Part shown: positions 1 to 9,483 of the stretch, in pieces | Layout of the letters: each line of letters begins with the position of its first letter | Position numbering within the stretch: the stretch's first letter is position 1 | Assembly: GCA_964426135.1 (NCBI GenBank) | Contig: CAYRPN010000008.1 | Span: 1-64,000, forward strand | Direction of reading: 5' to 3' | DNA from: CAYRPN01 sp964426135 | GTDB lineage: Bacteria; Planctomycetota; Phycisphaerae; Phycisphaerales; Phycisphaeraceae | Length of the DNA: 64,000 bases | Notes under the pieces: model-generated | The model's input: the letters and a program-made list of their open reading frames with translations, nothing else | The model's database searches: none | Told to the model about the DNA's origin: nothing | Position numbers and translations under genes: made by a program

Positions 1-496
1 TGCGCTTACCCATGGCACCCATGCCCTGTGCGCGTTATCAATCCAGTCCTCAATAAATGGGGGATCGCGAATTGGCAATGCAGCGGGGGCAACGAAGGCT
101 ACACGCTGGCGACCGCCGAAGTTGCGGGGCCGGCCCCAGCCAGAAAATGGCAACTTCGCGCGTCTGTCCATGCCCCTGATGAGATCCTGCGACCATTCCG
201 ACGTCATTTGGACCGGCATGAGGGCGAATCCCCCTTGTCGTTACGAGGTTGGCCTCAATTTCACGTATTTCGAAAAAACGCTATTGACTCGTTCAGACCA
301 CATTGATTAACTGGAGGAGATGGGAGGCTTCGTTCCAGCCACCCAACCTTCCCGGCACTCGATACCCCGGTCTTTTTCGTTTCGAAGCAGCAATGACGTT
401 CCGTTTTTGGGCCCTAACAGGCTTTGGTTGTGCCATTCGCGATGGCAGTCAGGAGGAAAAGGAAGGTGGGGTCAGCTTCTTACATGGAGGTTGGTC
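1..496. other. leading region without a supported gene
   Basis: Short open frames here do not look like proteins and have no convincing ribosome site. The first 20 bases match, with one mismatch, the reverse complement of the left arm of the palindrome at 1761-1862, so the window seems to open inside or at the edge of another copy of that repeat. A stretch near 48-72 (AAATGGGGGAtCGCGAATTG) also resembles the flank of the repeat near 2011-2035. Confidence 0.5.
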
Positions 497-847
497 ATGT
501 CCAGCGAACTGATTGTGGAAACGACGTGCCAGTTGCTGGAGCGGGAGTGGAGAAAGCAGGGACTCAGCCCAGCCGATTTGCCGGCCCAGCGATTCATCCG
601 CGATCTGGTCGAGATGGTCGCGGCTAATCCAAGCCGGTCCGTCGTCGAACTGGAGCCGGTTATCCAGCGAATGCTGCTGGAGAGCCAGTTTGTGGACGAC
701 ACGGGCGACAGCATGGTCCTCAGCGCCAGCAGTTCGATCGAAATTCAGGCCCGCGTTCTCGCCAAGGTGCTCGAGGATGTGCGTCGGCAGTCCTTGCGCA
801 GCGGCATCTGGTCGACCGAGCCGGTGACGCCGATGATGTTCGGCTGA
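497..847 (+). CDS. hypothetical protein, 116 aa
   Basis: Family not recognised. The protein is short, mostly helical and probably cytoplasmic: there is no signal peptide or membrane segment. The in-frame ORF opens further upstream, but the ATG at 497 is preferred because a GGAGG sits 7 bases before it and the sequence becomes protein-like only from MSSELIVETT. The middle part (roughly residues 20-60) has the amphipathic spacing of a helical bundle. It stands alone, about 190 bases before the next gene on the same strand. The function is unknown. Confidence 0.6.
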   Translation: MSSELIVETTCQLLEREWRKQGLSPADLPAQRFIRDLVEMVAANPSRSVVELEPVIQRMLLESQFVDDTGDSMVLSASSSIEIQARVLAKVLEDVRRQSLRSGIWSTEPVTPMMFG

Positions 848-1037
848 CGCCACATGTCAAACAGTTCGTGGATGCCGCCGGCGGTCTGCCGCCAGCGGCT
901 GTTTTCATTGCGCGATGGTCTAATCGCACAATCGCTGCGGCCGAACGATGACAGGCAGTCGTTGCGCTGCGGTTACCCCCGCCTTTTCATTTCACGGATA
1001 AACTCCAACGTCAGCACCCTTCACGAAAGGATCGCGC

Positions 1038-1736
1038 ATGTCTCGAAACATGTCTGCCGCTGCCGCATTGATCTCTATCGCACTGCTGTTGACGGCTTCG
1101 CTGTCGCTCACCGCCGCCCCCAAAGCCGCGCCGGCGCCGGATGCCGCCAAAGCCGCGACCACGTTGCCGCCGCCGTCCGAATCCTGGCGGCAGGATCCCG
1201 CGTGCCAGATGGTTTTCTTCGCCGTGCTCGAAGGTCTGTACACCGAAGGCGTGCCTGATGAAGTCGTCGATCTCATCGTCCCGCCCGTCAAGGAAGGCAA
1301 CATCGACGCCAGCGTGCAGCGGTGCTTCGTCTTCCGTTGCCCGCTGTGCCACGCCGCCTACGAAGCCTTCGTCCTCTATCAGCGACGCCAGGGCTTTCAC
1401 GGCTCCGGCGAAAAGAAAAGCACCTTCGGCAAGGGCTTCGACATCAAGATCACCGAGAGCCTCAGGAGCGACGAGCCGCGCGTCCGGGTCTTCGCCATGG
1501 GCAACATGATCCGACCGTGGATCGAGAAGCGCATCAAGTCGATGAAACTCACCCCGCAGCAGAACGCGGAACTGCTGGACAAGCTTGTGAAGTATGCCGG
1601 TGAAGGCGATCAGATGTTCAAGAACTACAAGACGGATCGCAACTCGATCTACTTCCAGTGGCAGTTCTACGGCGGCTGCCAGGCCTGCGAAGCCGCGAAG
1701 ATCGTGGCGAAGCAGATTCAGGCGGAGCCGAAGTAG
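1038..1736 (+). CDS. secreted cysteine-containing protein with one CxxCH motif
   Basis: A 232-residue exported protein of unknown family. Residues 1-27 form a signal peptide (short basic start, hydrophobic core, cleavage near LTAAPKA), followed by an Ala/Pro-rich linker. The mature part has two cysteine groups: RCFVFRCPLCHAAYEAF near residues 95-111, which contains a CxxCH sequence of the type that binds c-type heme, and GGCQACEAAK near residue 217. One CxxCH alone does not prove a cytochrome; the cysteines could instead form disulfides or bind metal. An AAAGGA ribosome site precedes the ATG at normal spacing. It appears monocistronic. Confidence 0.7.
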   Translation: MSRNMSAAAALISIALLLTASLSLTAAPKAAPAPDAAKAATTLPPPSESWRQDPACQMVFFAVLEGLYTEGVPDEVVDLIVPPVKEGNIDASVQRCFVFRCPLCHAAYEAFVLYQRRQGFHGSGEKKSTFGKGFDIKITESLRSDEPRVRVFAMGNMIRPWIEKRIKSMKLTPQQNAELLDKLVKYAGEGDQMFKNYKTDRNSIYFQWQFYGGCQACEAAKIVAKQIQAEPK

Positions 1737-1760
1737 CGCGGATTCGGTTTGATTGTTGCG

Positions 1761-1862
1761 TGGGTGCCATGGGCAAGCGCAGTCTGCGGAGCTTGCCCGT
1801 GCGCCTTGCGTCCACCGCGCACGGGCAAGCTGCGCAGGGCCTCCGCATGCCCATGGCACCCG
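1761..1862. repeat. long imperfect palindrome, GGGTGCCATGGGC family
   Basis: The left arm (1761-1803, starting TGGGTGCCATGGGCAAGCGC) pairs with the right arm (1817-1862, ending GCCCATGGCACCC), leaving a loop of about 13 bases. A half copy lies at positions 1-20. It could fold as a large hairpin in RNA downstream of the gene ending at 1736. Confidence 0.8.
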
Positions 1863-1929
1863 CGCGGCGCTTGAGAACTTCTCGCCGGTGGCGTCGGCCT
1901 CCAGCCTTGGCCACCTGCAAGAGTGCTCA

Positions 1930-2055
1930 GGAACGGGACCAAAATAAGTTCCCCATTTAGCCGGCGGGCTTGCCCGCCTAGGGCGCCCTCGGCGGGCAAG
2001 CCCGTCGGCTAAATGGGGGACCGCCAATTCGCGAAGTTGTTTCGGCCCCATTCCT
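1930..2055. repeat. nested palindrome: REP-like repeat inside a second inverted repeat
   Basis: The outer arms are 1930-1953 (GGAACGGGACCAAAATAAGT) and 2031-2055 (GAAGTTGTTTCGGCCCCATT in the opposite sense). The inner palindrome at 1951-2018 has arms TTTAGCCGGCGGGCTTGCCC and the complementary GGGCAAGCCCGTCGGCTAAA. The same outer arms recur at 36218-36241 and 36396-36420 around a different inner palindrome. Confidence 0.85.
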
Positions 2056-2096
2056 CAGTCTCTTCAACCGTGGCATCGACTTGTGACATCAACACC

Positions 2097-5000
2097 TCAC
2101 GGCCGCTGGGAGCGGGGATCGATCGGCACATCGCAGAACGTCAGCGCCGCGATGCCGTTCTCCCCGCGCAGCAGCGTCGCCTGGCTCCATGATTTGCTGT
2201 CGAGGTACGTGATGCGGCCGGCGGTCGATGGCCCGGACAGTTTCAGCGTGACCCTGTTTCCCGCCGCCGTGCCGCTGACGACTTTGCCCTTCTCGCCATC
2301 GAGATAAAACTGGCCCGCCAGGGAGTTGTCCCATTTCACGGGCTGGTCGAACTCCATGGCGATCTCGTCTTTGGCATCGCTGGTGTAGGAGGCGCGCTTG
2401 AGATTCGGCGGCGTGATGGAAGCGGCGAATACCTTGCCGTAATGATCGCGCTCGATCAGCGGCACGATGAATCGCGCGAACTCGGCATAGCCCGCGGCTG
2501 GGAAATGGCAGCCGCCCGGCGGATCGATGCCCAGCGTGGACATGACGCTCAGTCTGGAAAACGCCGTGGGCAGTTGCCGCTGCACTTCGCGCAGGCGATT
2601 GTCCGAGCCGTTGACGCCCATCGAGCAGCTCTTGGGCCAGATTTGAAAAACGTAGTAATGCTGGACATTCGGATAGTCCCGCTTCCACGCGGCGGCGAGA
2701 TCGATGAAATACTGGCGATAGGTTTCGTAGCCGTAGCCGCCGGTGGGGCCGTCGGCGCCCTGATCGTTTTCGCCCTGGTGCCAGAGGATGCCGCGGATGC
2801 CGTGCGTCAGTTTCGCCTGTTGCGTGCGCCACAGCAGCCGGCCGTAAATCGTGGACATGTCCGTCGGGTCGGCTTCATTGCGCTGATGCTGATCGATGCG
2901 CGTGCCGCCGACGGCGCCATTGATCAGGCAGATCGGCACCTTGTGATTCTCCACCAGCCGTCGGCCCAGTTCCATGCCCCAGTACCCGATCGCCAGCTTC
3001 TCCGCGTCCCGGCTGCGATGCACGGCATTGCCCCAGAGCTTGGCGGCCACGGGGTTGCCGGACATGCTCCCGAAGGTGCGAATCCAGTCGCTGCGGAAGG
3101 CGGGATCTTCCTTGCCGAAATCGGTCGCCACTGCGTTGGATTGCCCGTTGATGAGATACGCGTCGCCGCAGACGAGATTGCTTGCGGTGTGCAGGACGGT
3201 TTCCTTGTCGCCGGTTTTCGAGCCGAAAACAGCCTTGTATTTGACGAGGCCGGGCTTGAGCTTGATGGCAAGTGCGTAGGCCTTGTCCGCGCCGAGCTTC
3301 GCGCTCGTTTCACCGAAAGGTTGGTCGTCCGCCGTCACGCGCAGGAAAACGGAGTCCACCGCGCCCTCCAGCGTGCCGTTGCAATGGAGCGTGCCTTCGC
3401 TTTTGTCATCGCGGGCAAAGAACTGGTTGTCCTGCGGTTTCTCATCCTTGTCCGGCGTCCGCGCGATCCACGCATCTTTCGCCGGCTCCTTCACATCGAT
3501 GAAGACGGTCTGCGTCACCGGCGCTCCGCCGTTGTGGATCGTCGCGGCGACGCGCAGCTTGCCGCTGTTCTGTGCGCGGGTCAGGATGAGCTTGCCGGAC
3601 TGTGTCTCCTTGGTCACCGCGAGGTCGCCGATGCTCCACGTCAAGGCCAACTCGCCGGCGCCGCTCGCTTTCATCGCATCCAGATTCGTCACCCGCGGCA
3701 CTACCTCGATCGTCGCGCGGCCGTCCCAGGTCGCCGGAGCCGTGAGCGTGAAAATCGGATCGGGAATCTCTTCCTTGATGGCGATCTGGATGTCCCGTGT
3801 CTTCACTTCGTTGGCGTAAACCGCCTTGAACTGCAGCGTCGCCGCCTGATCGCCCGACACCCGCCCAGCGTCGAATGTGTAGTTGAGTCGGTCGGAGGAG
3901 GCGATGGTCTCCTGCCCGCCGCGCTGGTGGATCCAGTAGACCTTCTGCGCGCCGCCGGCCTGCGCGGTGATCACCGCGCTCTTGCCTTCGGTGATCGAAA
4001 GCTGCGCTGGAGAAACGGTCAGCGCATCGCCCGGCTGCACGAGATGACCGGTCAGCGTCTGCAACGGCTTCTGGTTTTCAAACTGGAGCTTCACCCAGTC
4101 GGCGGAACGGATGACGTTGGAGATGCGCACCTCATCGACATCGCCGGCGAAGTCGTAATTGTCGTACCAGCCGCCGATCCACATCCGCGCCGGGCTCTTG
4201 ACATTCAGTGGGGCCGAAGTGGTTCGCGTAACGCCGTCCAGCACGCCGTTGACATAGAGCAGCGACTCACCCTTCTGATAGGTGTGCATGACATGGACCC
4301 ACTCGAACCGCTGCACCGCGGTCTTGCCGGCGACATCGGCGCCGGAGAAGTAGCATTCCATCCTGATGTGCGGCGGGCTGCGATAATTGAGGATCACCTT
4401 GCCCTGCGCCGCTTCATTGCCCCAGCCGAGCACGCGACCGTTGGCCACCTGCGACCTGAGCCATGCTTCAGTGGTGTTCGGGCCGGCGCCGGTGGGTAAG
4501 CCTGAAATCTTGTCGCCGCAGAAGATGCCTTTCTTCCCCGGGAAATGGCGTGCGGGGCCGACCATGCCCGCCACATCGCTCGTGCCGGTGTCCTTGGTTT
4601 CGAGTCTGCCGGTTTCATCCTTCACCGGCCCGTTCATGTGGAACACGGCAACGTAGCCGTTGGATTCATTGAACACCGCCTTGCCGCTGGACTCGCTGGC
4701 CGCGTCCGGGTTGCCCCAGTGGAGCTTGATCTCCTGTCGGTCGTTGCCCTTGATGCGCGGCAGACGCACCCACACCGTCGCCTCGCCGGCAATCGGATCC
4801 CAGTGCTCGATCTGGTAGGGCAGCAATGCACCTGCAGGCGTGGCGAAGCGCAGGTCATCGCCATTCGCCTTCGCTTGCGTGAAAGGGAAACTGTCCTTGT
4901 GCAGCCGAACAAGAAGCGGAAAGCCCTCCTCCGCGCTGCCGGCGGGCAGGTTCGCACCCTCCGGTGTGGTGAGCACGAACACCGAGCCGGCGTGCTTCCA

Positions 5001-5108
5001 TCCCGCAAGAGCCGCGGGAGCCTTGGCGGGCTTGTCATCCGCAAGCACCAGCGAGGACAGGGAGAGAGCGAGAAACGCAGCACACAATGGGATGGGATCG
5101 ATTCGCAA
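2097..5108 (-). CDS. secreted DUF2341/LamG domain SGNH-type esterase
   Basis: A large exported protein, probably acting on carbohydrates in the periplasm or at the cell surface. The frame is open to an ATG at 5222, but the TTG at 5108 (MRIDPIPLCAAFLALSLSSL) puts a signal peptide at the N-terminus and is preferred; the start is not certain. Domains in order: a DUF2341-like beta domain (about residues 50-140), a LamG/concanavalin-like domain (about 150-350, with YVNGVLDG and MWIGGWYDNYDFAGDVDEVR), Ig-like linkers, then a sialate O-acetylesterase-type SGNH hydrolase. That last domain shows INGQSNA (nucleophile Ser, near 653), GGTRIDQHQ and WHQGENDQG (near 774). The family removes acetyl groups from sugars; the actual substrate is unknown. 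Confidence 0.8.
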   Translation of the reverse strand: MRIDPIPLCAAFLALSLSSLVLADDKPAKAPAALAGWKHAGSVFVLTTPEGANLPAGSAEEGFPLLVRLHKDSFPFTQAKANGDDLRFATPAGALLPYQIEHWDPIAGEATVWVRLPRIKGNDRQEIKLHWGNPDAASESSGKAVFNESNGYVAVFHMNGPVKDETGRLETKDTGTSDVAGMVGPARHFPGKKGIFCGDKISGLPTGAGPNTTEAWLRSQVANGRVLGWGNEAAQGKVILNYRSPPHIRMECYFSGADVAGKTAVQRFEWVHVMHTYQKGESLLYVNGVLDGVTRTTSAPLNVKSPARMWIGGWYDNYDFAGDVDEVRISNVIRSADWVKLQFENQKPLQTLTGHLVQPGDALTVSPAQLSITEGKSAVITAQAGGAQKVYWIHQRGGQETIASSDRLNYTFDAGRVSGDQAATLQFKAVYANEVKTRDIQIAIKEEIPDPIFTLTAPATWDGRATIEVVPRVTNLDAMKASGAGELALTWSIGDLAVTKETQSGKLILTRAQNSGKLRVAATIHNGGAPVTQTVFIDVKEPAKDAWIARTPDKDEKPQDNQFFARDDKSEGTLHCNGTLEGAVDSVFLRVTADDQPFGETSAKLGADKAYALAIKLKPGLVKYKAVFGSKTGDKETVLHTASNLVCGDAYLINGQSNAVATDFGKEDPAFRSDWIRTFGSMSGNPVAAKLWGNAVHRSRDAEKLAIGYWGMELGRRLVENHKVPICLINGAVGGTRIDQHQRNEADPTDMSTIYGRLLWRTQQAKLTHGIRGILWHQGENDQGADGPTGGYGYETYRQYFIDLAAAWKRDYPNVQHYYVFQIWPKSCSMGVNGSDNRLREVQRQLPTAFSRLSVMSTLGIDPPGGCHFPAAGYAEFARFIVPLIERDHYGKVFAASITPPNLKRASYTSDAKDEIAMEFDQPVKWDNSLAGQFYLDGEKGKVVSGTAAGNRVTLKLSGPSTAGRITYLDSKSWSQATLLRGENGIAALTFCDVPIDPRSQRP

Positions 5109-5289
5109 GGTGGTCTTTCTAAACAAGCAGGATCGGCGGCAGGGCAACTCAACGGAGAGCCCATCAACTGCGGGCAATATACAGCCTGGCCGTGACTTTC
5201 CGTGAGGCCTCGCTTCATTCATCTCGTTTCCAGCCGATGGCCGATCTAGGAGAGTAAGGGTGTGATCCGATAACGGCTGTCACTATGCC

Positions 5290-7698
5290 ATGACCGCGAC
5301 AACCTGCGACAACTCGGCCGCTCAGCAGTTGAGCCGGCTTCTTGCCGGCGGCAATCTGGATGCCGCCGACGCGTTGCTGGCCGAAATCTCCGCCAGCCTC
5401 GCCGCCGCGCCGGTCGACGTCGGCGATCGCGCGCTGGCCGCCATGCTGCCCGTCGCGGCGGAACTGCACCTGCGCCGGCATCGGTACGAACAGGCGGTTG
5501 AACTGCTCGATCGCATCGAACAGCCCGACCTCGCCACCCGCCTGAAGCGCAACACCGCTCGCAACTTCGCCTCGCTCCGCAGGCACCGCCCGCAGGAGTG
5601 CGCGCGGCTTGCCGCCGCCATGCTGTCGCCGCGCTATCGCATCGTGCCCGGCGTCGAGCAGCGCCTTGTCATCGCCGACTGCCGCCAGCCGAACAAGCCT
5701 GTGTTGCTGAGCGCCGGCGGCGATCCGATTCGAGCCGTGCATGAAACCATCATGCGCCTCGCGGATCGCATGAAGGACGGCGGCGGCATCGGCCTCGTCG
5801 GGGTCGGCGATGGCTACTTGCTCGGCACGCTGTCCCGCATCACGCCCAAGCTCTATATGGACATGCAGCAGTGCGTGTTCCTCTTTGAGCCTGACCTGTC
5901 GCTGTTGCTGTTGTGTCTGACGCTGCACGATTACAGCGGGCCGCACGGCCCGATCGAGCAGTCCCGGTTTCAGTGGTTCATCGGCGAGGGCTATGCGGAT
6001 CGCTTCGCGCAGGCGATCAATGCCGACCTGATGCTGCCTCCGCCGGCATCGATGGTCGCGCAGGGCGTGGATCGCCAGGCCATTATGGCGAGGATCACGC
6101 CGGTAACGCAGGAGCTGGACCGCCGCCACCGCAGCCTGATCGAGCAGGTGAAATGCTATTACGAGACATTCGACCCCATCGAAGCGGCTCAAACCTTCGA
6201 ATCGGTCGCTCATGCCAGCAATATAGATTCACCCCTTCATCCCCTCACCCTTTCACCTGCTCACTGCGACCTCCGCCGTCCGCGCATTTTGCTCCTGACG
6301 TCGCGCTTCACCACCGTTCTCCAGTATGCCATGCGCGACGCCGCCGCGGCCTTCAACCAGATCGGTTGCGATGCGCAACTGGTCATCGAGCCCACCACGC
6401 ACCACGCGGTCACCCGCCTGGCGATCCACCAGAAACTGGCTGATTTCAAGCCCGATCTGGTGCTGCAGGTCGATCATCTGCGCCACGAGCATGAGGACGC
6501 TTTCCCGGCGAAATTGCCGTTCGCCTGCTGGATACAGGACCACATGCCGCAACTGACCGACGCCAAGGCGGGGCGGCGGATCGGCCTGCGCGATTATGTG
6601 CTCACCTTCGCCGCGCCGCTCTTCACCGATACATACGAATACCCAGCCCGGCAGTGCATCGATATGCCGATGATGCTGACCACGCCGAGGCAGACTCTGC
6701 CCCAGCCCTGGCCTGATGCACCGGATCTTGTGTATGTATCCAATGTATCTCAGGATCCCGCCTCGCTGCCATCGTTGGTGCTCGAGCGAACGCCGGCGCC
6801 GTGGCGGGCCGTCGCGGCTGAATGTTGTCATCGCCTCACAGCTCTCTATGCAAGTGGCGGCAGCGTCACCGGTCGATATGAACTGCGCCGGCTGATCGGT
6901 GAAACCGCGGCCACATTGGGCGCGCAGCCGGACGCGGTAGCCGTCAGCAATCTCATCGAACGGCTCTGGAATCCGTTGAACATCGCGCTCTATCGTCAGC
7001 AGGCGCTGGCGTGGATCGCCGATGCCGCCGGCGACCTGGGGCTCACGTTGGGAATCTATGGCAAGGACTGGAACAGACATCCGCGTTTCGCCAGCCATGC
7101 CCGCGGCGTCATCGAGAACGGCGAACCGCTCGCCCGGCTCACCCACTCCGCCCGCATCAATCTCAATCTCGAGCCGTATGTCTGTTTCACCCACCAGCGA
7201 TTGCTCGACGGGCTCGCTGCCGGCGGCTTCTTCATCGTGCGCGATCATCCCGGAAACAAGCTGCTCCAGGAGCTTTGCAATCTGTTGGAGCTGGAGATCG
7301 GTGGGGCGGTGGAAACGGCGGAGGATGCTCGAAAGGCTGCGCCTCCAGCCGTTCGTGATCGCCTGGACGATCTTCTCGAAAGGGCGGCGACGATCAGCTT
7401 CAATGACTCGGCCGATGCGGTGCGCCAGGTCCGTTGCTGGCAGCGCGCCGGCGTGCTCATTCCTCAGCCGCAGCCGTTGCCGAGGCTGGAGGAGATCACG
7501 TTCGACAGTCCGGCCGCATGTCGGGGACTGATCGAACGCTACATCCACGAGGCAGACGCTCGCGCGGCGATCGTGCGCGAACAGCGCGCCGCCATCGAAG
7601 GCAGGCTGAGTTTTGCCGCCGGTATGCGCCTTGCGCTCAGACGAATCGCGCACTTGCTGCGAACCGAACCAACATTGACAACCCAGGTTGCCGCATGA
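5290..7698 (+). CDS. CgeB-like glycosyltransferase, first gene of glycan cluster
   Basis: An 802-residue cytoplasmic protein that probably transfers a sugar from a nucleotide donor. The N-terminal 300 residues are a helical and Rossmann-like part of unclear role. From about residue 330 (RRPRILLLTSRFTTVLQYAM) the sequence has the GT-B layout of CgeB/DUF3880-type glycosyltransferases: a first Rossmann domain, then YGKDWNRHPRF and the acceptor/donor loop NLNLEPYVCFTHQRLLDGLA followed by GGFFIVRDH, typical of the PF13524-type C-terminal domain. It opens a run of same-strand genes for sugar activation and modification. The donor and acceptor cannot be read from the sequence. Confidence 0.7.
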   Translation: MTATTCDNSAAQQLSRLLAGGNLDAADALLAEISASLAAAPVDVGDRALAAMLPVAAELHLRRHRYEQAVELLDRIEQPDLATRLKRNTARNFASLRRHRPQECARLAAAMLSPRYRIVPGVEQRLVIADCRQPNKPVLLSAGGDPIRAVHETIMRLADRMKDGGGIGLVGVGDGYLLGTLSRITPKLYMDMQQCVFLFEPDLSLLLLCLTLHDYSGPHGPIEQSRFQWFIGEGYADRFAQAINADLMLPPPASMVAQGVDRQAIMARITPVTQELDRRHRSLIEQVKCYYETFDPIEAAQTFESVAHASNIDSPLHPLTLSPAHCDLRRPRILLLTSRFTTVLQYAMRDAAAAFNQIGCDAQLVIEPTTHHAVTRLAIHQKLADFKPDLVLQVDHLRHEHEDAFPAKLPFACWIQDHMPQLTDAKAGRRIGLRDYVLTFAAPLFTDTYEYPARQCIDMPMMLTTPRQTLPQPWPDAPDLVYVSNVSQDPASLPSLVLERTPAPWRAVAAECCHRLTALYASGGSVTGRYELRRLIGETAATLGAQPDAVAVSNLIERLWNPLNIALYRQQALAWIADAAGDLGLTLGIYGKDWNRHPRFASHARGVIENGEPLARLTHSARINLNLEPYVCFTHQRLLDGLAAGGFFIVRDHPGNKLLQELCNLLELEIGGAVETAEDARKAAPPAVRDRLDDLLERAATISFNDSADAVRQVRCWQRAGVLIPQPQPLPRLEEITFDSPAACRGLIERYIHEADARAAIVREQRAAIEGRLSFAAGMRLALRRIAHLLRTEPTLTTQVAA

Positions 7699-7704
7699 TC
7701 TCCT

Positions 7705-7747
7705 CCGTTCCCCTCTCCGTCCGGGAACGGGCTGGGGTGAGGGTCGG
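7705..7747. repeat. CCCTCTCC/GGGGTGAGGG interspersed palindrome, copy 1
   Basis: A hairpin-forming repeat (CCCCTCTCCGTCCGGGAACG, then GGCTGGGGTGAGGGTCGG) just after the glycosyltransferase stop codon. At least five other clear copies lie in this window, at 21329, 21837, 53081, 61991 and 63047. The rest of the gap to 7901 shows nothing else supportable. Confidence 0.75.
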
Positions 7748-7901
7748 TTGACCAACGCGATCCAGCAATACATGAAACATTCCTATAAACACTCCAGCCA
7801 CGCTAAATACACACGCATGCAGTATTGATTGCCTCGCCGTCGATCAGCCACCATCCGCGGCCGTATCAGCCGCCCCGCAAAGTCGAACCGAAGGCCAACC
7901 C

Positions 7902-9452
7902 ATGGTTGTTGCAACCGAAGAACCCAAAGCCACCGGCCACCGCAAGGTTAAGAGCGTCGACGCGCTTGCCTCGCATCTTGCATCCACCCGCAACGGCAAG
8001 CAGGTGGTGCACTGCCACGGCGTGTTCGACTTGTTGCACATCGGCCACATTCGCCATCTGGAACAGGCCAAGAAGCTGGGGGATGTGCTTGTCGTTACCG
8101 TCACGCCCGATCGCTATGTCAATAAAGGCCCCGGCAGGCCCGCGTTCAATGAGAAGCTACGCGCGGAAGCAATCGCGGCACTGGACTGCGTGGATTTTGT
8201 CAGCATCAACGAGTGGCCGCAGGCGGATGAAACCATTCGCCGCCTGCGTCCGCATATTTTTGTCAAGGGCTCCGAGTACCGCGACGCCAGGCGCGATCAG
8301 ACGGGCGCCATCTCCGTCGAGGAGACTGCCATCCAGGAAGTCGGCGGTCGGCTGGAGTTCACAGAGGACATCACTTTCAGTTCGTCGAGCCTCATCAACC
8401 AGTTCCTGACGGTGCTGCCGGAGGAAACGCGACGATATCTCGGTCGCTTCAACCAGGAGTTCGGCCCCGGCGAAGTGATCCGATACCTGCGCGGCGGCAA
8501 GGAACTGAAAGTGCTCGTCGTCGGCGATGCCATTATCGACGAGTATCACTACTGCAGCGCGATCGGAAAATCCTCCAAGGAACCCATACTCGCTGTGAAG
8601 CACGTCAACGCGGAGGTGTTCGCCGGCGGCATCCTGGCGATCGCCAACCACGTTGCCGGGTTTTGCGATCGCGTGGACGTCGCCACGGTGCTGGGCGAGC
8701 GGGATCGCAAGGAAACATTCATCCGCGAAGCGATGCGCGGCAACGTGGAACCGGCATTCTTCACGCGGGTCGGCGCTCCGACGATCCAGAAGCGGCGATT
8801 CATCGATCCATACTTCTTTCAGAAGTTGTTCGAAGTGTATGAAATGGACGACACACCTCTGGCCGGCGCGGAGCACGATCGCTTCTGCGACTGGCTCAGT
8901 CGGAGGCTGCCGGAGTTCGATCTGGTCGTCGTCGTTGATTTCGGTCATGGAAACGTGACCGATCGAATGATCGACGTCCTTTGCGCCAAGAGTCGCTTTC
9001 TTGCGGTGAACGCCCAAAGCAATGCGGGAAACATCGGTTACCACACGATCTCCAAATACACGCGCGCGGATGTGGTGTGCCTGGCGGAGAACGAGATTAG
9101 GCTGGAGGCTCGCGACCGATATGGCAACGTCAGGCCGCTGATGCTTGACGTGGCCCGCAAACTGGACGCCCGCCGCGTGCTGGTGACGCGCGGAGCGCAG
9201 GGAAGCCTCGGTTACGACGCCAGGACCGGATTCGCCGAGGTGCCGGCGCTGGCAACGGTGGTGAAAGACCGCATGGGCGCCGGTGATACGTTCCTGTCGG
9301 TGGCATCGCTCTGCGCCGCGCAGGACGCGCCGATCGAACTCGTCGCATTTGTTGGCAACGCGGCCGGCGCTCAGGCCGTCGCGACCGTCGGTCATCGTCA
9401 GACCCTGCAAGTCGTGCCGCTGATTCGGCATATTGAATGCCTGCTCAAATAG
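7902..9452 (+). CDS. bifunctional cytidylyltransferase-like / PfkB sugar kinase (RfaE domains in reversed order)
   Basis: A 516-residue fusion that probably phosphorylates a sugar and joins it to a nucleotide, as in ADP-heptose synthesis. Residues about 34-170 are a nucleotidyltransferase with HGVFDLLHIGHIRHLEQAK (HxGH motif) and VKGSEYRDAR. Residues about 198-516 are a PfkB/ribokinase-type kinase with VVGDAIIDEY, the substrate loop FAGGILAIANHVA and the catalytic MGAGDTF (Asp462). In E. coli HldE the kinase comes first and the transferase second; here the order is reversed. The adjoining epimerase and transketolase genes suggest a heptose-like or other unusual sugar. The nucleotide used (ATP or CTP) is not decided by the sequence. 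Confidence 0.85.
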   Translation: MVVATEEPKATGHRKVKSVDALASHLASTRNGKQVVHCHGVFDLLHIGHIRHLEQAKKLGDVLVVTVTPDRYVNKGPGRPAFNEKLRAEAIAALDCVDFVSINEWPQADETIRRLRPHIFVKGSEYRDARRDQTGAISVEETAIQEVGGRLEFTEDITFSSSSLINQFLTVLPEETRRYLGRFNQEFGPGEVIRYLRGGKELKVLVVGDAIIDEYHYCSAIGKSSKEPILAVKHVNAEVFAGGILAIANHVAGFCDRVDVATVLGERDRKETFIREAMRGNVEPAFFTRVGAPTIQKRRFIDPYFFQKLFEVYEMDDTPLAGAEHDRFCDWLSRRLPEFDLVVVVDFGHGNVTDRMIDVLCAKSRFLAVNAQSNAGNIGYHTISKYTRADVVCLAENEIRLEARDRYGNVRPLMLDVARKLDARRVLVTRGAQGSLGYDARTGFAEVPALATVVKDRMGAGDTFLSVASLCAAQDAPIELVAFVGNAAGAQAVATVGHRQTLQVVPLIRHIECLLK

Positions 9453-9483
9453 TCCGCAAATAGAAACCAAGCTGGAATCCAAG

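Noticed and set aside
28..306. 92-aa open frame at the window start
   Set aside because: No ribosome site, no domain, and part of it matches repeat sequence found elsewhere in the window.
2442..4499. 685-aa open frame on the plus strand
   Set aside because: Antisense shadow of the DUF2341/LamG esterase; no motifs or ribosome site.
6253..7773. 506-aa open frame on the minus strand
   Set aside because: Antisense to the glycosyltransferase; no protein-like features.
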